In this document: positions 1 through 8,747 of the stretch, in pieces | Position numbering within the stretch: position 1 is the first letter of the stretch | How the letters are laid out: the number at the start of each line of letters is the position of its first letter | NCBI GenBank assembly: GCA_020356105.1 | Contig: CP070634.1 | Location: forward strand, 3,306,465 to 3,370,464 | DNA: 64,000 bases | Source: Rhodospirillales bacterium | Lineage (GTDB): Bacteria; Pseudomonadota; Alphaproteobacteria; UBA8366; JADFVY01 | Direction: 5' to 3' | Program-made: the position numbers and the translations under genes | Notes under the pieces: generated by a model | Told to the model about the DNA's origin: nothing | What the model saw: only the letters and a program-made list of their open reading frames with translations | The model's database searches: none

Positions 1-1186
1 TCGACTGGTCGATATAGCTGTAGCGGACATCGCGGAACGGCTGCCGCGCTCTCAGCGTGGCAATGTGATCGTCCCACGTTCCATCGCTGAAATCCGCGCC
101 CGGCAACTCCCAACGCCGCCGGCCAAGCAGACTCTGCGGGTCCATGCCGCTCTTGAGCTCGAGCCCCGCGGAAAAATAGGTGAACCGAAGCTCCTCATCC
201 ATTTCCCAGAACCAGTCCGAGGCGACTTCGGCGAAATCAGCCAGCCGAGCTTCGCTGCGACCCAGCGATTCCTCGACCCGCCGAAGAGCGGTAATGTCCT
301 GGATTGTTCCGAAATGGCCGACGAAACTGTTTGCGCCGTCGAACTCGGCGCATCCGATCTCGCGAATGTAGCGAACCTCGCCGTCTGCGAGGACGACCCG
401 GTATTCGATGTCGAAGTCCCTGCCGTCCCTGTCGGAGGCATCCATCTCCTCGATCACGCGTTCCCGGTCGTCCGGATGGACATTGCGGTACATTTCGGCG
501 TTGGTCGAGGCATTCGGATCGGCCCAGCCGTCGGCGATTCGAAGGGCCTCGTCCGACGCATAGGTCAACTCGCCCTGTGTCGCCGACCAGCGCCAGTATC
601 CGAGTCGGGCCTGCTTCTGCGCCTCTCGCAGTTGGGCCTCGCGCTCGCGTAGCTGGCTTTCGGCGATCGTGCGCTCGGTTACGTCCTGTATCGTCCCGAA
701 CTGCGCGACGAAGTTGCCTTGTTCGTCGAACTCCGGCTCGCCGATCTCGTGCACATGGCGAATCTCGCCATCGGGCCGGACGATGCGGTAGGACAACTCG
801 AACTCGACGGGCCGGCGGTCTGCCTCGGCGTATGTCGCGAGGACGCGAGCCCTGTCCTCGGGATGAACATAGCGTGCCTCGGCCTCGTCGGCCGGATCCA
901 TCGCGTCGTGCGGCAAACCGAATATTGCGGCGTACGCCTCGGACCATGCGGTGAGGCCGCGCTGTTCGGAGGACCAGCGCCAATGGCCGAGTTTTGCGAT
1001 GCGCTGCGCTTGTTGCAGATATTTCTCGCTAACCCGGAGTCGTTCTGCCGCCAACTCGCCATCGGTGGGCTGGCTCGAAGCCCCGTTGCGGTCTGCCGAG
1101 GGCGGCGGTTCCGCCTCCGCCTCTTGGTCGTGAACGACCAGGGGCGTGCGACGCGCCGGATTGTCGAGGCCTTTGCCCATTCCCAT
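1..1186 (-). CDS. Multi-PAS sensory protein, C-terminus outside the window
   Basis: The first 395 codons of a signalling protein are visible; the reading frame stays open to the window edge, so its output domain is unknown. After a polar N-terminus of about 55 residues come at least three PAS domains: about 65-170, 195-300 and 320 onward. The first two are close copies of each other, each opening with LG(H/Y)WRWS and closing with the PAC-type string FGTIQD(V/I)T, joined by short helical linkers. PAS domains bind ligands or mediate dimerisation; proteins of this build usually end in a histidine kinase, GGDEF or EAL domain, which cannot be decided here. No signal peptide or membrane segment is seen, so it is probably cytoplasmic. 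Two in-frame ATGs (1186 and 1180) could start it. Confidence 0.85.
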   Translation of the reverse strand, partial: MGMGKGLDNPARRTPLVVHDQEAEAEPPPSADRNGASSQPTDGELAAERLRVSEKYLQQAQRIAKLGHWRWSSEQRGLTAWSEAYAAIFGLPHDAMDPADEAEARYVHPEDRARVLATYAEADRRPVEFELSYRIVRPDGEIRHVHEIGEPEFDEQGNFVAQFGTIQDVTERTIAESQLREREAQLREAQKQARLGYWRWSATQGELTYASDEALRIADGWADPNASTNAEMYRNVHPDDRERVIEEMDASDRDGRDFDIEYRVVLADGEVRYIREIGCAEFDGANSFVGHFGTIQDITALRRVEESLGRSEARLADFAEVASDWFWEMDEELRFTYFSAGLELKSGMDPQSLLGRRRWELPGADFSDGTWDDHIATLRARQPFRDVRYSYIDQS

Positions 1187-1226
1187 CTACACCAAACCCA
1201 GAGCGTCGCGATCACCGGCGATGGGC

Positions 1227-1255
1227 TTGCCCGCTCCCGTGCTTGCGCCTATTGT
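1227..1255 (+). promoter_or_regulatory. Candidate sigma-70 promoter for tRNA-Gln
   Basis: A -35-like TTGCCC (1227-1232) and a -10-like TATTGT (1250-1255) are separated by 17 bases. The expected start would lie about 25 bases before the mature tRNA. The boxes are only partial matches, so this rests mainly on spacing and position. Confidence 0.4.
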
Positions 1256-1286
1256 GCCGCCCGCCCGACCAAGCGACTCGCTCTGC

Positions 1287-1360
1287 TGGGGCGTAGCCAA
1301 GCGGTAAGGCAGCGGGTTTTGATCCCGTGATCGCAGGTTCGAATCCTGCCGCCCCAGCCA
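1287..1360 (+). tRNA. tRNA-Gln (anticodon UUG)
   Basis: The 74-base cloverleaf folds cleanly. The acceptor arm TGGGGCG pairs with CGCCCCA, followed by discriminator G and an encoded CCA end. The anticodon loop is TTTTGAT, giving anticodon TTG, and the T-loop GTTCGAATC is standard. The U1-A72 closing pair is typical of bacterial glutamine tRNAs. It stands alone, with no other tRNA nearby. The 286 bases that follow, up to the DUF3775 gene, show no convincing gene. Confidence 0.97.
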
Positions 1361-1646
1361 GTCTTCTCGCCGGGCCGCGATACGCCGCCGCCGATGCCGC
1401 GGTCAGCTCGCGGCGGTGCCATGCCAGACCCGTTTCCTGGTGTTTCATCTCGAACCTGCCCAGACCGCGCAAGGCGGTCAGATTCCCTGGTTTATGCCGC
1501 AGTCGGCCATGAGCCGCCACGACGGGCGGCGGGCCGTATCCAGCGACAATTATAGCAGGGAAGTAGTTTACTTACGGTTACCGGTCAGGTCGGATACAAG
1601 ACCCAAACGGCGGCACCGGCCACGTCATCACCCGATTGCGTCCGCT

Positions 1647-2120
1647 TCACAGGTGGATGGCCGTTATGTCCTCGCAAGACTGATCGAACAGGCTCAACGC
1701 CTCTTCGAGATAATCGCCGAGCAGCGGCGCGCCCAGCAGATAGTCGGCCGTGTGGCCGTGTTCGTCTCGCGCACGCCGGGCCTCCTCGCACGCGTCGTCC
1801 CATTCGTCCACCGAGTAATCGCCGCGACCTAGCCACATCAGGGCGACCAACTCAATCTGCTCGTCCTCGTTCAGATCGTCGACAAACGTCTTGACCTCCT
1901 GGTAGGTCAGGTCGTCGGCGTAATCCTGAAGAACCTCAAGCGAGCCCGAATCGGATGGATTGCCGCCCGGATCGGGTTCTTCGACGCCGACTTTCGCATC
2001 GAATTCTCGCGCCTTGATAATCAGATAACAAACTTTGTCGGGGCTGATGTCCGGCATCCCAATGTCCCTCCCCAGCAATTCCGTCAAGCCGAAATTGGAC
2101 CAGTTCCCGTGCTGCGGCAT
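1647..2120 (-). CDS. DUF3775 family protein
   Basis: A 157-residue acidic, soluble protein. Its features (SPDKVCYLIIKAREFDAK near the N-terminus, then a middle part rich in D and E with LVALMWLGRGDY) match the DUF3775 family of small alphaproteobacterial proteins, whose function is not known. No signal peptide or membrane helix is visible. It begins 9 bases after the stop of the MFS transporter gene and is read in the same direction, so the two are probably co-transcribed. Nothing in the sequence suggests a catalytic site. The family assignment comes from recall of its conserved strings. Confidence 0.75.
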   Translation of the reverse strand: MPQHGNWSNFGLTELLGRDIGMPDISPDKVCYLIIKAREFDAKVGVEEPDPGGNPSDSGSLEVLQDYADDLTYQEVKTFVDDLNEDEQIELVALMWLGRGDYSVDEWDDACEEARRARDEHGHTADYLLGAPLLGDYLEEALSLFDQSCEDITAIHL

Positions 2121-2129
2121 TGAGCTACG

Positions 2130-3440
2130 TCAAACTTGGTGAGGTGATCCCGCCTTCTCAAAACCGGGTGTCTCTTCGATAGTATCGGGCAGGTCCTCCC
2201 AATCCGCGGCGTCCTCGGGCACCTCCGGGTTCAGCGCGCCGGCGATCGGCGTGGTGCGCGGCGGCATGGCGACGAAGGCACTCCGCTCCGCCGCCGGCAC
2301 CGCTGCGCTCTGCGTCATCCGCCATCCCGTGAATGCCAGAATGAAGCCGAGCACCGCCGACAGAGCCCAGAAGAACCCGTCCGGCCCGAGGGTCGTCATG
2401 GCAAACGATACCGACACCGGGCCGAGACTGGCGCCCAGCCCGTTTATCAGCACGTAGCCGCTATTGGCCGCGACCATCTGGCTGGGCTCGAGATGGTCGT
2501 TCAGATGCGCGCCGAACAGCGAATACATCGGCAGGATCATGCCGCCGAGCAGGAAGACGAGGCCCAGCCTGCCGTGGGTCGATATCGACGGGTGGAGGGC
2601 GAGCAGAAGGCACAGAGCGGTCGCCAGCGCGGTGAGCACGACGATCACCTTGCGCCGGTCCAACCAGTCCGAGGTCTGTCCGATCGGCCATTGCAGCACC
2701 ATGCCGCCGAGCAGAACAAGGCCCATGAACAGCGACACCTCCGTGACGCTCATGCCGGCGGCGCGTGCGTAGACGGCGCCCATGCCGAAGACCATGCCGT
2801 TGGCGACGCCGGTGGCGAGGCCGCCGATCACGCCGAGTGGAGATATCCGGTAAAGCTGCCACAGGCTGACGCGGGACGGCGCGTCGAAGGCGGGCGCCGG
2901 CGAGGCGGTCAGGGAGATCGGTACCAGCGCCAGCGAGACCAGGACCGAGATCAGCACGAACAGGACGAAGCCGCCTGGATCGGCAAGATTCAAGAGAAGC
3001 TGGCCGAGTGTCATGCCGCCATAGGCGACAACCATGTAGATCGACAGAACCTGGCCCCGTGTCTCGTTCGTGGCGCGGTCATTCAGCCAACTTTCCGCAA
3101 CAACATACAGGCCCGCGAAGGAAAAACCGGTGACCAGCCGCATCGCACCCCAACTCCAGGGGTCGACGAACACCGCGTGGGCCAGAGCGGATGCCGAGGC
3201 GAGCGAGGCCAACGCGGCGAACACACGGATATGGCCGACGCGGCCGACGATGCCGGGGCTCAGAATCGATCCGGCGAGGAAACCGGCGAAATAGCCGGTC
3301 ATCACGAGGCCGGTCACCGTGGTCGGGAAACCCTCTAGGGTCGCGCGCACGCCGAGCAGGGTTCCCTGAAGTCCGTTGCCCAGCATGATCAGCGCCATGC
3401 CGAGGAGCAGCGCCCAGGCCGAAGCAATCGCCGAATACAT
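2130..3440 (-). CDS. MFS transporter (YcaD-like)
   Basis: A 436-residue integral membrane protein with about twelve hydrophobic segments in two halves, typical of the major facilitator superfamily. The string MTGYFAGFLAGS followed by R-V-G-H-I-R in the loop after the second helix fits the MFS signature of the YcaD/hypothetical transporter branch. The central loop between helices 6 and 7 is short, and the C-terminal 60 residues are cytoplasmic, polar and acidic. The substrate cannot be read from the sequence. The start at 3440 is chosen because AGGGAG lies about 8 bases upstream and the first helix begins at once; an upstream in-frame extension is arginine-rich and unlikely to be translated. 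It is divergent from the ECF sigma gene and followed by the DUF3775 gene. Confidence 0.85.
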   Translation of the reverse strand: MYSAIASAWALLLGMALIMLGNGLQGTLLGVRATLEGFPTTVTGLVMTGYFAGFLAGSILSPGIVGRVGHIRVFAALASLASASALAHAVFVDPWSWGAMRLVTGFSFAGLYVVAESWLNDRATNETRGQVLSIYMVVAYGGMTLGQLLLNLADPGGFVLFVLISVLVSLALVPISLTASPAPAFDAPSRVSLWQLYRISPLGVIGGLATGVANGMVFGMGAVYARAAGMSVTEVSLFMGLVLLGGMVLQWPIGQTSDWLDRRKVIVVLTALATALCLLLALHPSISTHGRLGLVFLLGGMILPMYSLFGAHLNDHLEPSQMVAANSGYVLINGLGASLGPVSVSFAMTTLGPDGFFWALSAVLGFILAFTGWRMTQSAAVPAAERSAFVAMPPRTTPIAGALNPEVPEDAADWEDLPDTIEETPGFEKAGSPHQV

Positions 3441-3655
3441 GATCACCGCTCCCTTCGGACCGCATGCCTTGCGGACGCTTATGCATGAATTTGCGCGGCG
3501 GCGGAATTGAAATTGTTCGATGGCGGACATGCAGCGACCCGCAGGCCGCCGATCCGGAGTCGAAGGCGCGGGAATAATCCTTGCGCTGGGCTGTACAAAC
3601 CGGTGTAAGAGCCGGGGCGGCAACGTTCCGTTCGAAGCTAGGGAGAGATATTACG

Positions 3656-4162
3656 TTGGACCTGTTCTGCGACAGTCTAGAACGCTGGATTCCGAATTTG
3701 CGGCGCTATGCGCGTGCCCTGACGCGGGACCGCGAGCAGGCGGACGATCTCGTTCAGGATTGCCTGGAGCGGGCGCTGTCGCGCCGGCATCTGTGGAACG
3801 AGGATGGCAACACGCGGGCCTGGTTGTTCACGATCATGCACAACATCCATGCCAATGATACGCGCCGCAACAGCAACCGGCCGGGCACCGTGCCGATCGA
3901 AGATGATGCCGCGCAGCCGGCGCGTCCGCCCGGGCAGATGCTCCGGGTGGCCGGGCTGGAAACCGCCGCTGCACTTCAAGAACTGCCGGATGAGCAGCGC
4001 CAGGTGATCCTGCTCGTCGCCCTCGAAGGGATGACGTACGGCGAGGTCGCCGAAACCCTCGGCGTCGCTCAAGGCACCGTGATGTCACGATTGTCGCGCG
4101 GGCGCGAGCGCCTGCGCCGGCTGATGGAGGATGGGGCCCCTGGCCTCAGGATTGTGAAATGA
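3656..4162 (+). CDS. ECF-family RNA polymerase sigma factor
   Basis: A compact sigma-70 family factor of about 168 residues. Region 2 is seen as RRYARALTRDREQADDLVQ with the following W-L-F-T-I-M-H-N helix (about residues 12-75), and region 4 as LPDEQRQVILLVALEGMTY followed by a helix-turn-helix ending SRLSRGRERLRR (about 105-155). It should direct RNA polymerase to a small regulon under stress. The TTG start at 3656 has GGGAGAG about 7 bases upstream; an earlier in-frame TTG at 3581 would add 25 residues that do not look like sigma factor. It overlaps the next gene by 4 bases (ATGA), the standard coupling of an ECF factor to its anti-sigma. A GGAATAA string at 3571 might be part of an autoregulated -35 box, which is speculative. 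Confidence 0.92.
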   Translation: MDLFCDSLERWIPNLRRYARALTRDREQADDLVQDCLERALSRRHLWNEDGNTRAWLFTIMHNIHANDTRRNSNRPGTVPIEDDAAQPARPPGQMLRVAGLETAAALQELPDEQRQVILLVALEGMTYGEVAETLGVAQGTVMSRLSRGRERLRRLMEDGAPGLRIVK

Positions 4163-4947
4163 ATGGAAAGCCGTACGATTTCGACGAGAGCGAGCTGCAT
4201 GCCTGGGTCGACGGGCAGCTGACCGAGGAGCGCCGTGCGGCGGTCGAAGCGGCGCTGGCCGCGGATGACGGGCTGGCTGCGCGGGCCGCGGCGTACCGGG
4301 AGCAGAACGACGAGATCCGCGCCCTGTTCGGGGCGACCGCGCTGGAACCGGTGCCCCGGCATCTGCAACCGCAGCGCATTGCCGCCCGCCGGAACCGGCG
4401 GCGCTGGCTAATGCCGGTCGCCGCTTCCGTGATATGGCTCGCGGCCGGGCTGGCCGGTGGATGGATTGCCCATGATCGGCTCGGCGGTGGCGGCGCCACC
4501 GTCGAGGCGGCCCGCCACGTCGCATCGCAGGCGCTGTCGGCGCATCGCGTCTATGCGGTCGAGGTGCGACATCCTGTGGAGGTCTTCGCCGATGAGGAGG
4601 CGCATCTGGTCAAGTGGCTGTCGAAGCGTCTCGGCCACGATATCCGCGTGCCGGATCTGGCCTCGCAGGGATTTCGCCTGGTCGGTGGCCGCCTTCTGCC
4701 GACCGCGGATGGCGAGCCCGCGGCGCAGTTCATGTACGAGAACACCGGCGGGCAGCGCGTGACGGTCTATGTATCGCTCTATCATTCGGGTCAGGAAACC
4801 GCTTTCCGCTATCAGGCGGTGCAGGACGTCGGCGCTTTCATCTGGCTGGAGCCGGAGCGAGGCTACGCGGTGGCCGGCGATATTCCCCGCGAACCCCTGC
4901 TGGCCGTCAGCCGGATCGTATACGACACGCTCGAGGCGGTCGAGTAG
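4159..4947 (+). CDS. Membrane anti-sigma factor
   Basis: A 262-residue protein with an N-terminal cytoplasmic helical domain (residues 8-60, containing ELHAWVDGQL, the usual start of anti-sigma domains), a positively charged stretch, one transmembrane helix at about 84-104, and a periplasmic C-terminal domain of about 150 residues. It should hold the adjacent sigma factor inactive at the inner membrane until a periplasmic signal arrives. The Cys-rich zinc motif (HxxxCxxC) of ZAS-type anti-sigmas is absent; the N-terminal domain has no cysteine at all, so redox sensing through that route is excluded. Its start overlaps the sigma stop. The nature of the signal is not visible. Confidence 0.85.
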   Translation: MNGKPYDFDESELHAWVDGQLTEERRAAVEAALAADDGLAARAAAYREQNDEIRALFGATALEPVPRHLQPQRIAARRNRRRWLMPVAASVIWLAAGLAGGWIAHDRLGGGGATVEAARHVASQALSAHRVYAVEVRHPVEVFADEEAHLVKWLSKRLGHDIRVPDLASQGFRLVGGRLLPTADGEPAAQFMYENTGGQRVTVYVSLYHSGQETAFRYQAVQDVGAFIWLEPERGYAVAGDIPREPLLAVSRIVYDTLEAVE

Positions 4948-5059
4948 GCCCCCCTGTCGTTTATCGCTGGCCACCGGAACGCGGTGCCGCGGGGGGGGTG
5001 GCATGTCCTGTTGACGCACACCGCGCCGCCCTGTGACAATCGTCGCTGCGGGAGGCGCC

Positions 5060-6583
5060 ATGAACCTCGCCAATCTGCTCGACCGCGCGGGGCGCGGATT
5101 CGCCAGCCGTCCGGCGCTGGCTTCGGGAACGCGGACGCTGTGCGACTACCGCGCGCTGGCGCGCCGCGCCGGCGCTCTGGCCGGCGGTCTGCGCGACCGG
5201 TTCGGCCTCGGGCCCGGGGACCGGGTCGCTTTGGTCATGCGCAACAGCCCGGAATACGTTGAATTGCTGTTCGCCTGCTGGCATGCCGGATTGATTGCGG
5301 TGCCGGTCAACGCCAAGCTGGCGGCGGCGGAGTTCCAGTTCATTCTCACCGACAGCGGCGCCCGGGTCTGCGTCGTTAGCGCCGATCTCGCCGCCACAAT
5401 CGGCGGGCTGGCTGGCCCCGAGGCGGTGGTCGAGATCGGCTCCGGGGATTGGTGCCAAGTGGCGGCGGCGGAGCCGGCAACGCTTGTCGAGACGGCGCCG
5501 GACGATGTCGCCTGGCTGTTCTATACCAGCGGGACCACCGGCCGGCCGAAAGGCGCAATGATTACCCACCGAAACCTGATGGCGATGTGCTGGGGCTATT
5601 TCGCCGATGTCGACTCCATTGCACCGGTCGATTCGATCGTTCATGCGGCGCCGATGTCGCACGGCTCGGGGTTGTATATCCTGCCGCATGTAATCGCGGG
5701 CGCGCTCCAGGTGGTGCCCGAATCGGGCGGGTTCGAGCCCGACGAGCTGCACCGCCTGTGTGATGCGCATCACGGCGCCACGGTGTTTGCCGCACCGACC
5801 ATGGTGCGCCGCATGGTCGCCCATGCGGAGGCGCGGGGCGCGGCGCCGGCCGGGCTGAAGGCCGTGGTCTATGGCGGCGGCCCGATGTATGTCGAGGATG
5901 GCCGCAAGGCGATCGCGCTGTTCGGTGGCCGGTTGGCCCAGATCTATGGCCAGGGCGAGAGCCCGATGACCATCACCTCGCTGGCGCGGCATCGCTTTCC
6001 CGAGCCTGCCGAGCCACGCTTCGAGGCCCGGCTGGGATCCGCCGGCATCGCCTTCGGCATCGTCGAACTCCGGGTGGCCGGTGCCGATGACGGGCCGCTG
6101 CCGCCCGGCGAGACCGGCGAGGTCCTGGTGCGCGGCGATCCGGTCATGCGCGGCTACTGGAACAACGCGGCGGCGACCGCCGAGACGCTGCGCGGCGGCT
6201 GGCTGCACACCGGCGATGTCGGTGTGCTGGATGCCGACGGGTATCTTGCGCTCAAGGATCGCAGCAAGGACGTGATCATCTCCGGCGGCGCCAACATCTA
6301 TCCGCGCGAGGTCGAGGAAGCGCTGCTTGCCCATCCTCGCGTGCAGGAGGTCTCGGTGATCGGCCAGCCGGACCCCGAATGGGGCGAGCGGGTGATCGCC
6401 TTCGTGGTCGCCGCGCCCGGCGCCGAGGTGTCGGCCGACGAGCTCGACCGTCTCTGCCTAGACCGGATCGCCCGGTTCAAGCGACCGAGGGCCTATCGCT
6501 TCGTCGACGCGCTGCCGAAGAACAACTATGGCAAGGTGCTGAAGACGGCCCTGCGCGAGATGATCGCAGCGGAACCCGCATAA
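5060..6583 (+). CDS. Acyl-CoA synthetase (AMP-forming, class I adenylate-forming enzyme)
   Basis: A 507-residue enzyme that activates a carboxylic acid with ATP to the acyl-adenylate and transfers it to CoA. The AMP-binding P-loop YTSGTTGRPKGA is at about residues 155-166, the adenine motif YGQGESPM near 296, the hinge LKDRSKDVIISGGANIYPRE near 397-416, and the catalytic lysine is in NYGKVLK close to the C-terminus. The general pattern is that of medium/long-chain fatty acid or aromatic acid CoA ligases; the chain length cannot be assigned. Start at 5060 is supported by GGGAGG 6 bases upstream, although a GTG at 5033 is in frame. It stands alone between unrelated genes. Confidence 0.92.
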   Translation: MNLANLLDRAGRGFASRPALASGTRTLCDYRALARRAGALAGGLRDRFGLGPGDRVALVMRNSPEYVELLFACWHAGLIAVPVNAKLAAAEFQFILTDSGARVCVVSADLAATIGGLAGPEAVVEIGSGDWCQVAAAEPATLVETAPDDVAWLFYTSGTTGRPKGAMITHRNLMAMCWGYFADVDSIAPVDSIVHAAPMSHGSGLYILPHVIAGALQVVPESGGFEPDELHRLCDAHHGATVFAAPTMVRRMVAHAEARGAAPAGLKAVVYGGGPMYVEDGRKAIALFGGRLAQIYGQGESPMTITSLARHRFPEPAEPRFEARLGSAGIAFGIVELRVAGADDGPLPPGETGEVLVRGDPVMRGYWNNAAATAETLRGGWLHTGDVGVLDADGYLALKDRSKDVIISGGANIYPREVEEALLAHPRVQEVSVIGQPDPEWGERVIAFVVAAPGAEVSADELDRLCLDRIARFKRPRAYRFVDALPKNNYGKVLKTALREMIAAEPA

Positions 6584-6625
6584 CGGCCGCCGTCTCGGGC
6601 TTCGGCGCCGGTCCCGCGCGGGGGC

Positions 6626-7444
6626 CTAGCCGCCGAACACCTTTCGCAGCAGCTCGGTGGTGCGGGCCGCCGGATCGTTGCGGATCGCCTCCTCCTCCCT
6701 GGCGACATGGTAGAACAGGCCGTCCAAAGCCCTGTCGACAGTGTAGGCGGTCAGGTCGGCCTTCACGTCGGGCACGAAGGGCACGGATTTGTATTGCGCG
6801 ATCATCGCATCATAGGACCGAATCGCGCCGACCTCGGCGAGGCTGCGGGCGACCACGGGCGTCATGCGCCGGGTCAGGGGCGGGGTCATCTTGCGCTGGA
6901 AATAGCGTGTCGCCGCATCGTCCGGACCGTTGAAGATCTGCACGACGTCGTCGAAGGTCATCTCGCCGATTGCTTGCCAGAACAGCGCCTTCGCTTCCGG
7001 CGCCGCTGCTTCGGCGGCCCGGTTCAGGCGCAGTTCGAGATCGTCCGCGTAACGGGACATGCCGACCGATTTGAGAACCGACTGCACCTTGCGCAGCGAA
7101 TCGGGCAGCGGAATATGGATCGCGGGGTCGAGATTGTACCCGTCGATTGCGCCGACCTGCGCGACCACCCGCGCAGTGCCGACGCGCAGCGCCTCCAACA
7201 GCCCGTCGCTCATCTCCCTGTTGGTTAGCCCCGACGACGATCCGCCGCGTCGAAGGGCTTCCTCCAGCTTCTCAAACCAGTTCTGTGCCGCCGCCCGGTG
7301 GCACAAGACCGCACTGAATCCGGCGGCCAAGCCCGCCAGGGCGGCCCGGCGGGACAACACCGCGCGACCCGGGTTCCGGCATCTCGCCCCGGCGCAGCGG
7401 GGTGGTGCGCTTCGGTGGGGCCGTCGGTGACTCGAACGTGCCAT
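6626..7444 (-). CDS. Exported DUF4197 domain protein with Tat-like signal
   Basis: A 272-residue exported protein. The N-terminus has an arginine-rich region then LSRRAALAGLAAG, a twin-arginine-type signal, with likely cleavage near residue 52 after AAA. The mature part matches DUF4197: the strings NREMSDGLLEALRVGT and the later QIFNGPDDAATRYFQ are typical of that family. DUF4197 proteins are periplasmic or lipoproteins of unknown function; there is no lipobox here. The start at 7444 has GAGGAGA upstream. It follows the pyroglutamyl peptidase gene by 13 bases in the same direction and could share its transcript. Confidence 0.8.
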   Translation of the reverse strand: MARSSHRRPHRSAPPRCAGARCRNPGRAVLSRRAALAGLAAGFSAVLCHRAAAQNWFEKLEEALRRGGSSSGLTNREMSDGLLEALRVGTARVVAQVGAIDGYNLDPAIHIPLPDSLRKVQSVLKSVGMSRYADDLELRLNRAAEAAAPEAKALFWQAIGEMTFDDVVQIFNGPDDAATRYFQRKMTPPLTRRMTPVVARSLAEVGAIRSYDAMIAQYKSVPFVPDVKADLTAYTVDRALDGLFYHVAREEEAIRNDPAARTTELLRKVFGG

Positions 7445-7457
7445 CCTGCGTGTCTCC

Positions 7458-8066
7458 TCAGGCGGCTTCCAGCGTTGCGCGAATGGCGATGCGGACCGCC
7501 TCGGCCATGCTCGCGAGCGGCAGCGAGGCGTGATGCGCCGCCTGCTCCGGCAGGAACGGCAGGTGGATGAAGCCACAGACCGGCGCCGGACGGCGCCGAT
7601 TCGCTGCCGAAAGCGCATGATACATCAGCGCGTTGCAGACGAAGCGCCCGGCATCATCCGAACATCGCACCGGCAGGGAAGCGGCCTTGAGGTCGCGCTC
7701 GATGGCCGCCAGCGGCAGCGTGCTTCGGAGCATATCGTCGGCATCCGCGACGATAGGGCCACGCAGCACGGCGCCGGCATTGTCGGCGATCTCGAAATCG
7801 AGAACGTTGGCGGCAACGCGTTCCAGCCGGATCGCCGCCTCGCCGGGATCGAGCCCGAGGCAGATGACGGCGCGCGGCGCGGATTCATCGATCAGCGCCT
7901 CGATGCGGGCGGCGAGCCCGGCATGGATGACGGGTAGAACCCGGCCGGCAACCTCGGCGCCGCCGATCTCAATACCGTCGAGCAGCCTTGCGACCGCCTC
8001 GGACGGGTTGTGGGCGTGCCCGCCATACGGCTCGAAGCCCGTCACCAATACGCGCTTCACCGGCAT
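7458..8066 (-). CDS. pcp: Pyroglutamyl-peptidase I (cysteine peptidase C15)
   Basis: A 202-residue cytoplasmic peptidase that removes N-terminal pyroglutamate. The start string VLVTGFEPYGG is typical of the family. The catalytic Glu is in RLERVAANV, the catalytic Cys in AGRFVCNALMY, and the catalytic His in GFIHLPFLPEQ, so the full triad is present. The start at 8066 is chosen because the family begins a few residues before VTGF; further in-frame ATGs at 8102 and 8111 are possible. It is divergent from the EF-hand gene, with about 130 bases between them. Confidence 0.93.
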   Translation of the reverse strand: MPVKRVLVTGFEPYGGHAHNPSEAVARLLDGIEIGGAEVAGRVLPVIHAGLAARIEALIDESAPRAVICLGLDPGEAAIRLERVAANVLDFEIADNAGAVLRGPIVADADDMLRSTLPLAAIERDLKAASLPVRCSDDAGRFVCNALMYHALSAANRRRPAPVCGFIHLPFLPEQAAHHASLPLASMAEAVRIAIRATLEAA

Positions 8067-8196
8067 TCCCGTCCGGTCCGGCCGTACCGAATTGTCTGGC
8101 ATTTGATCCATTTCTCGCGACGGAATCCGGTGTGCGGCGCCGTTCAAGGATCGATTGAAATAACACGATTCGACGATAACCAACGAGGAGATAATC

Positions 8197-8631
8197 ATGA
8201 AGACGCAGATCGTCCTTCTGACGATGATCATCGGCATCCTGGCGAGTGGCGCCGCCTGGGCCGCGACCCAAAGCGGCGACGGCAATCCCCAGCGGACGCG
8301 GTTCGAGCGTGTCGATGCGGACGGAAACGGGCGCATCGACCGGCAGGAATTCGGCGCGGCGCGCGAGGCTCGCTTCGCGCGCATGGATGCTGACGGCAAC
8401 GGCGCGATCACCCTGGCCGAGCTCGAGGATGCGGCGCGGCGCGACCATGCCGCGCGCCGGTTCGAGCGCATGGACGCGGATGCGGATGGGCAGGTGACGC
8501 GGCAAGAATTCGCAGCGCTGGGCGACCGGATGTTCGAGCATCTCGACGAGAACGCCGACGGCTATCTGTCCATGGGCGAGCTCGAGCGCCGCCGGCACCG
8601 CGGCGCCACGACCGGCGCTCCGGCGAACTGA
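8197..8631 (+). CDS. Secreted four-EF-hand calcium-binding protein
   Basis: A 144-residue protein with a signal peptide (cleavage after WAA, about residue 23) and four canonical EF-hand loops: 40-51, 64-75, 93-104 and 117-128, each of the form D-x-(D/N)-(G/A)-(D/N)-G with a Glu at position 12. It should bind calcium in the periplasm or outside the cell. AGGAG precedes the ATG. It lies directly upstream of the ECF sigma/anti-sigma/metal-sensor genes and is read in the same direction, but a strong hairpin lies between them, so it may be a target or partner rather than part of their operon. Confidence 0.88.
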   Translation: MKTQIVLLTMIIGILASGAAWAATQSGDGNPQRTRFERVDADGNGRIDRQEFGAAREARFARMDADGNGAITLAELEDAARRDHAARRFERMDADADGQVTRQEFAALGDRMFEHLDENADGYLSMGELERRRHRGATTGAPAN

Positions 8632-8639
8632 CGGAGGGC

Positions 8640-8670
8640 GCGCGCGGCGCCCGAGTGGGGTGCCGCGCGC
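8640..8670 (+). terminator. Hairpin after the EF-hand gene
   Basis: GCGCGCGGC (8640-8648) pairs perfectly with GCCGCGCGC (8662-8670) around a 13-base loop, 9 bases after the EF-hand stop codon. No run of T follows, so it may act as an mRNA 3' end stabiliser or weak terminator. Confidence 0.35.
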
Positions 8671-8747
8671 CGGTCGATGGATCGCGCAACCACGAACAAT
8701 GCGCGGCCGCCTTGCCGCGACCCGGGGCAACAACGCTATGATCGCAC

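Noticed and set aside
1361-1646. Possible attachment site or integrated element next to tRNA-Gln
   Set aside because: No integrase gene, no repeat of the tRNA 3' end and no phage gene were found nearby.
3581-3655. Longer N-terminus of the first ECF sigma factor
   Set aside because: The extra 25 residues do not resemble sigma region 2, and GGGAGAG sits just before the TTG at 3656.
4961-6334. A 457-codon minus-strand frame opposite the acyl-CoA synthetase
   Set aside because: The plus-strand frame contains the whole set of AMP-binding motifs; the antisense frame has no recognisable domain.
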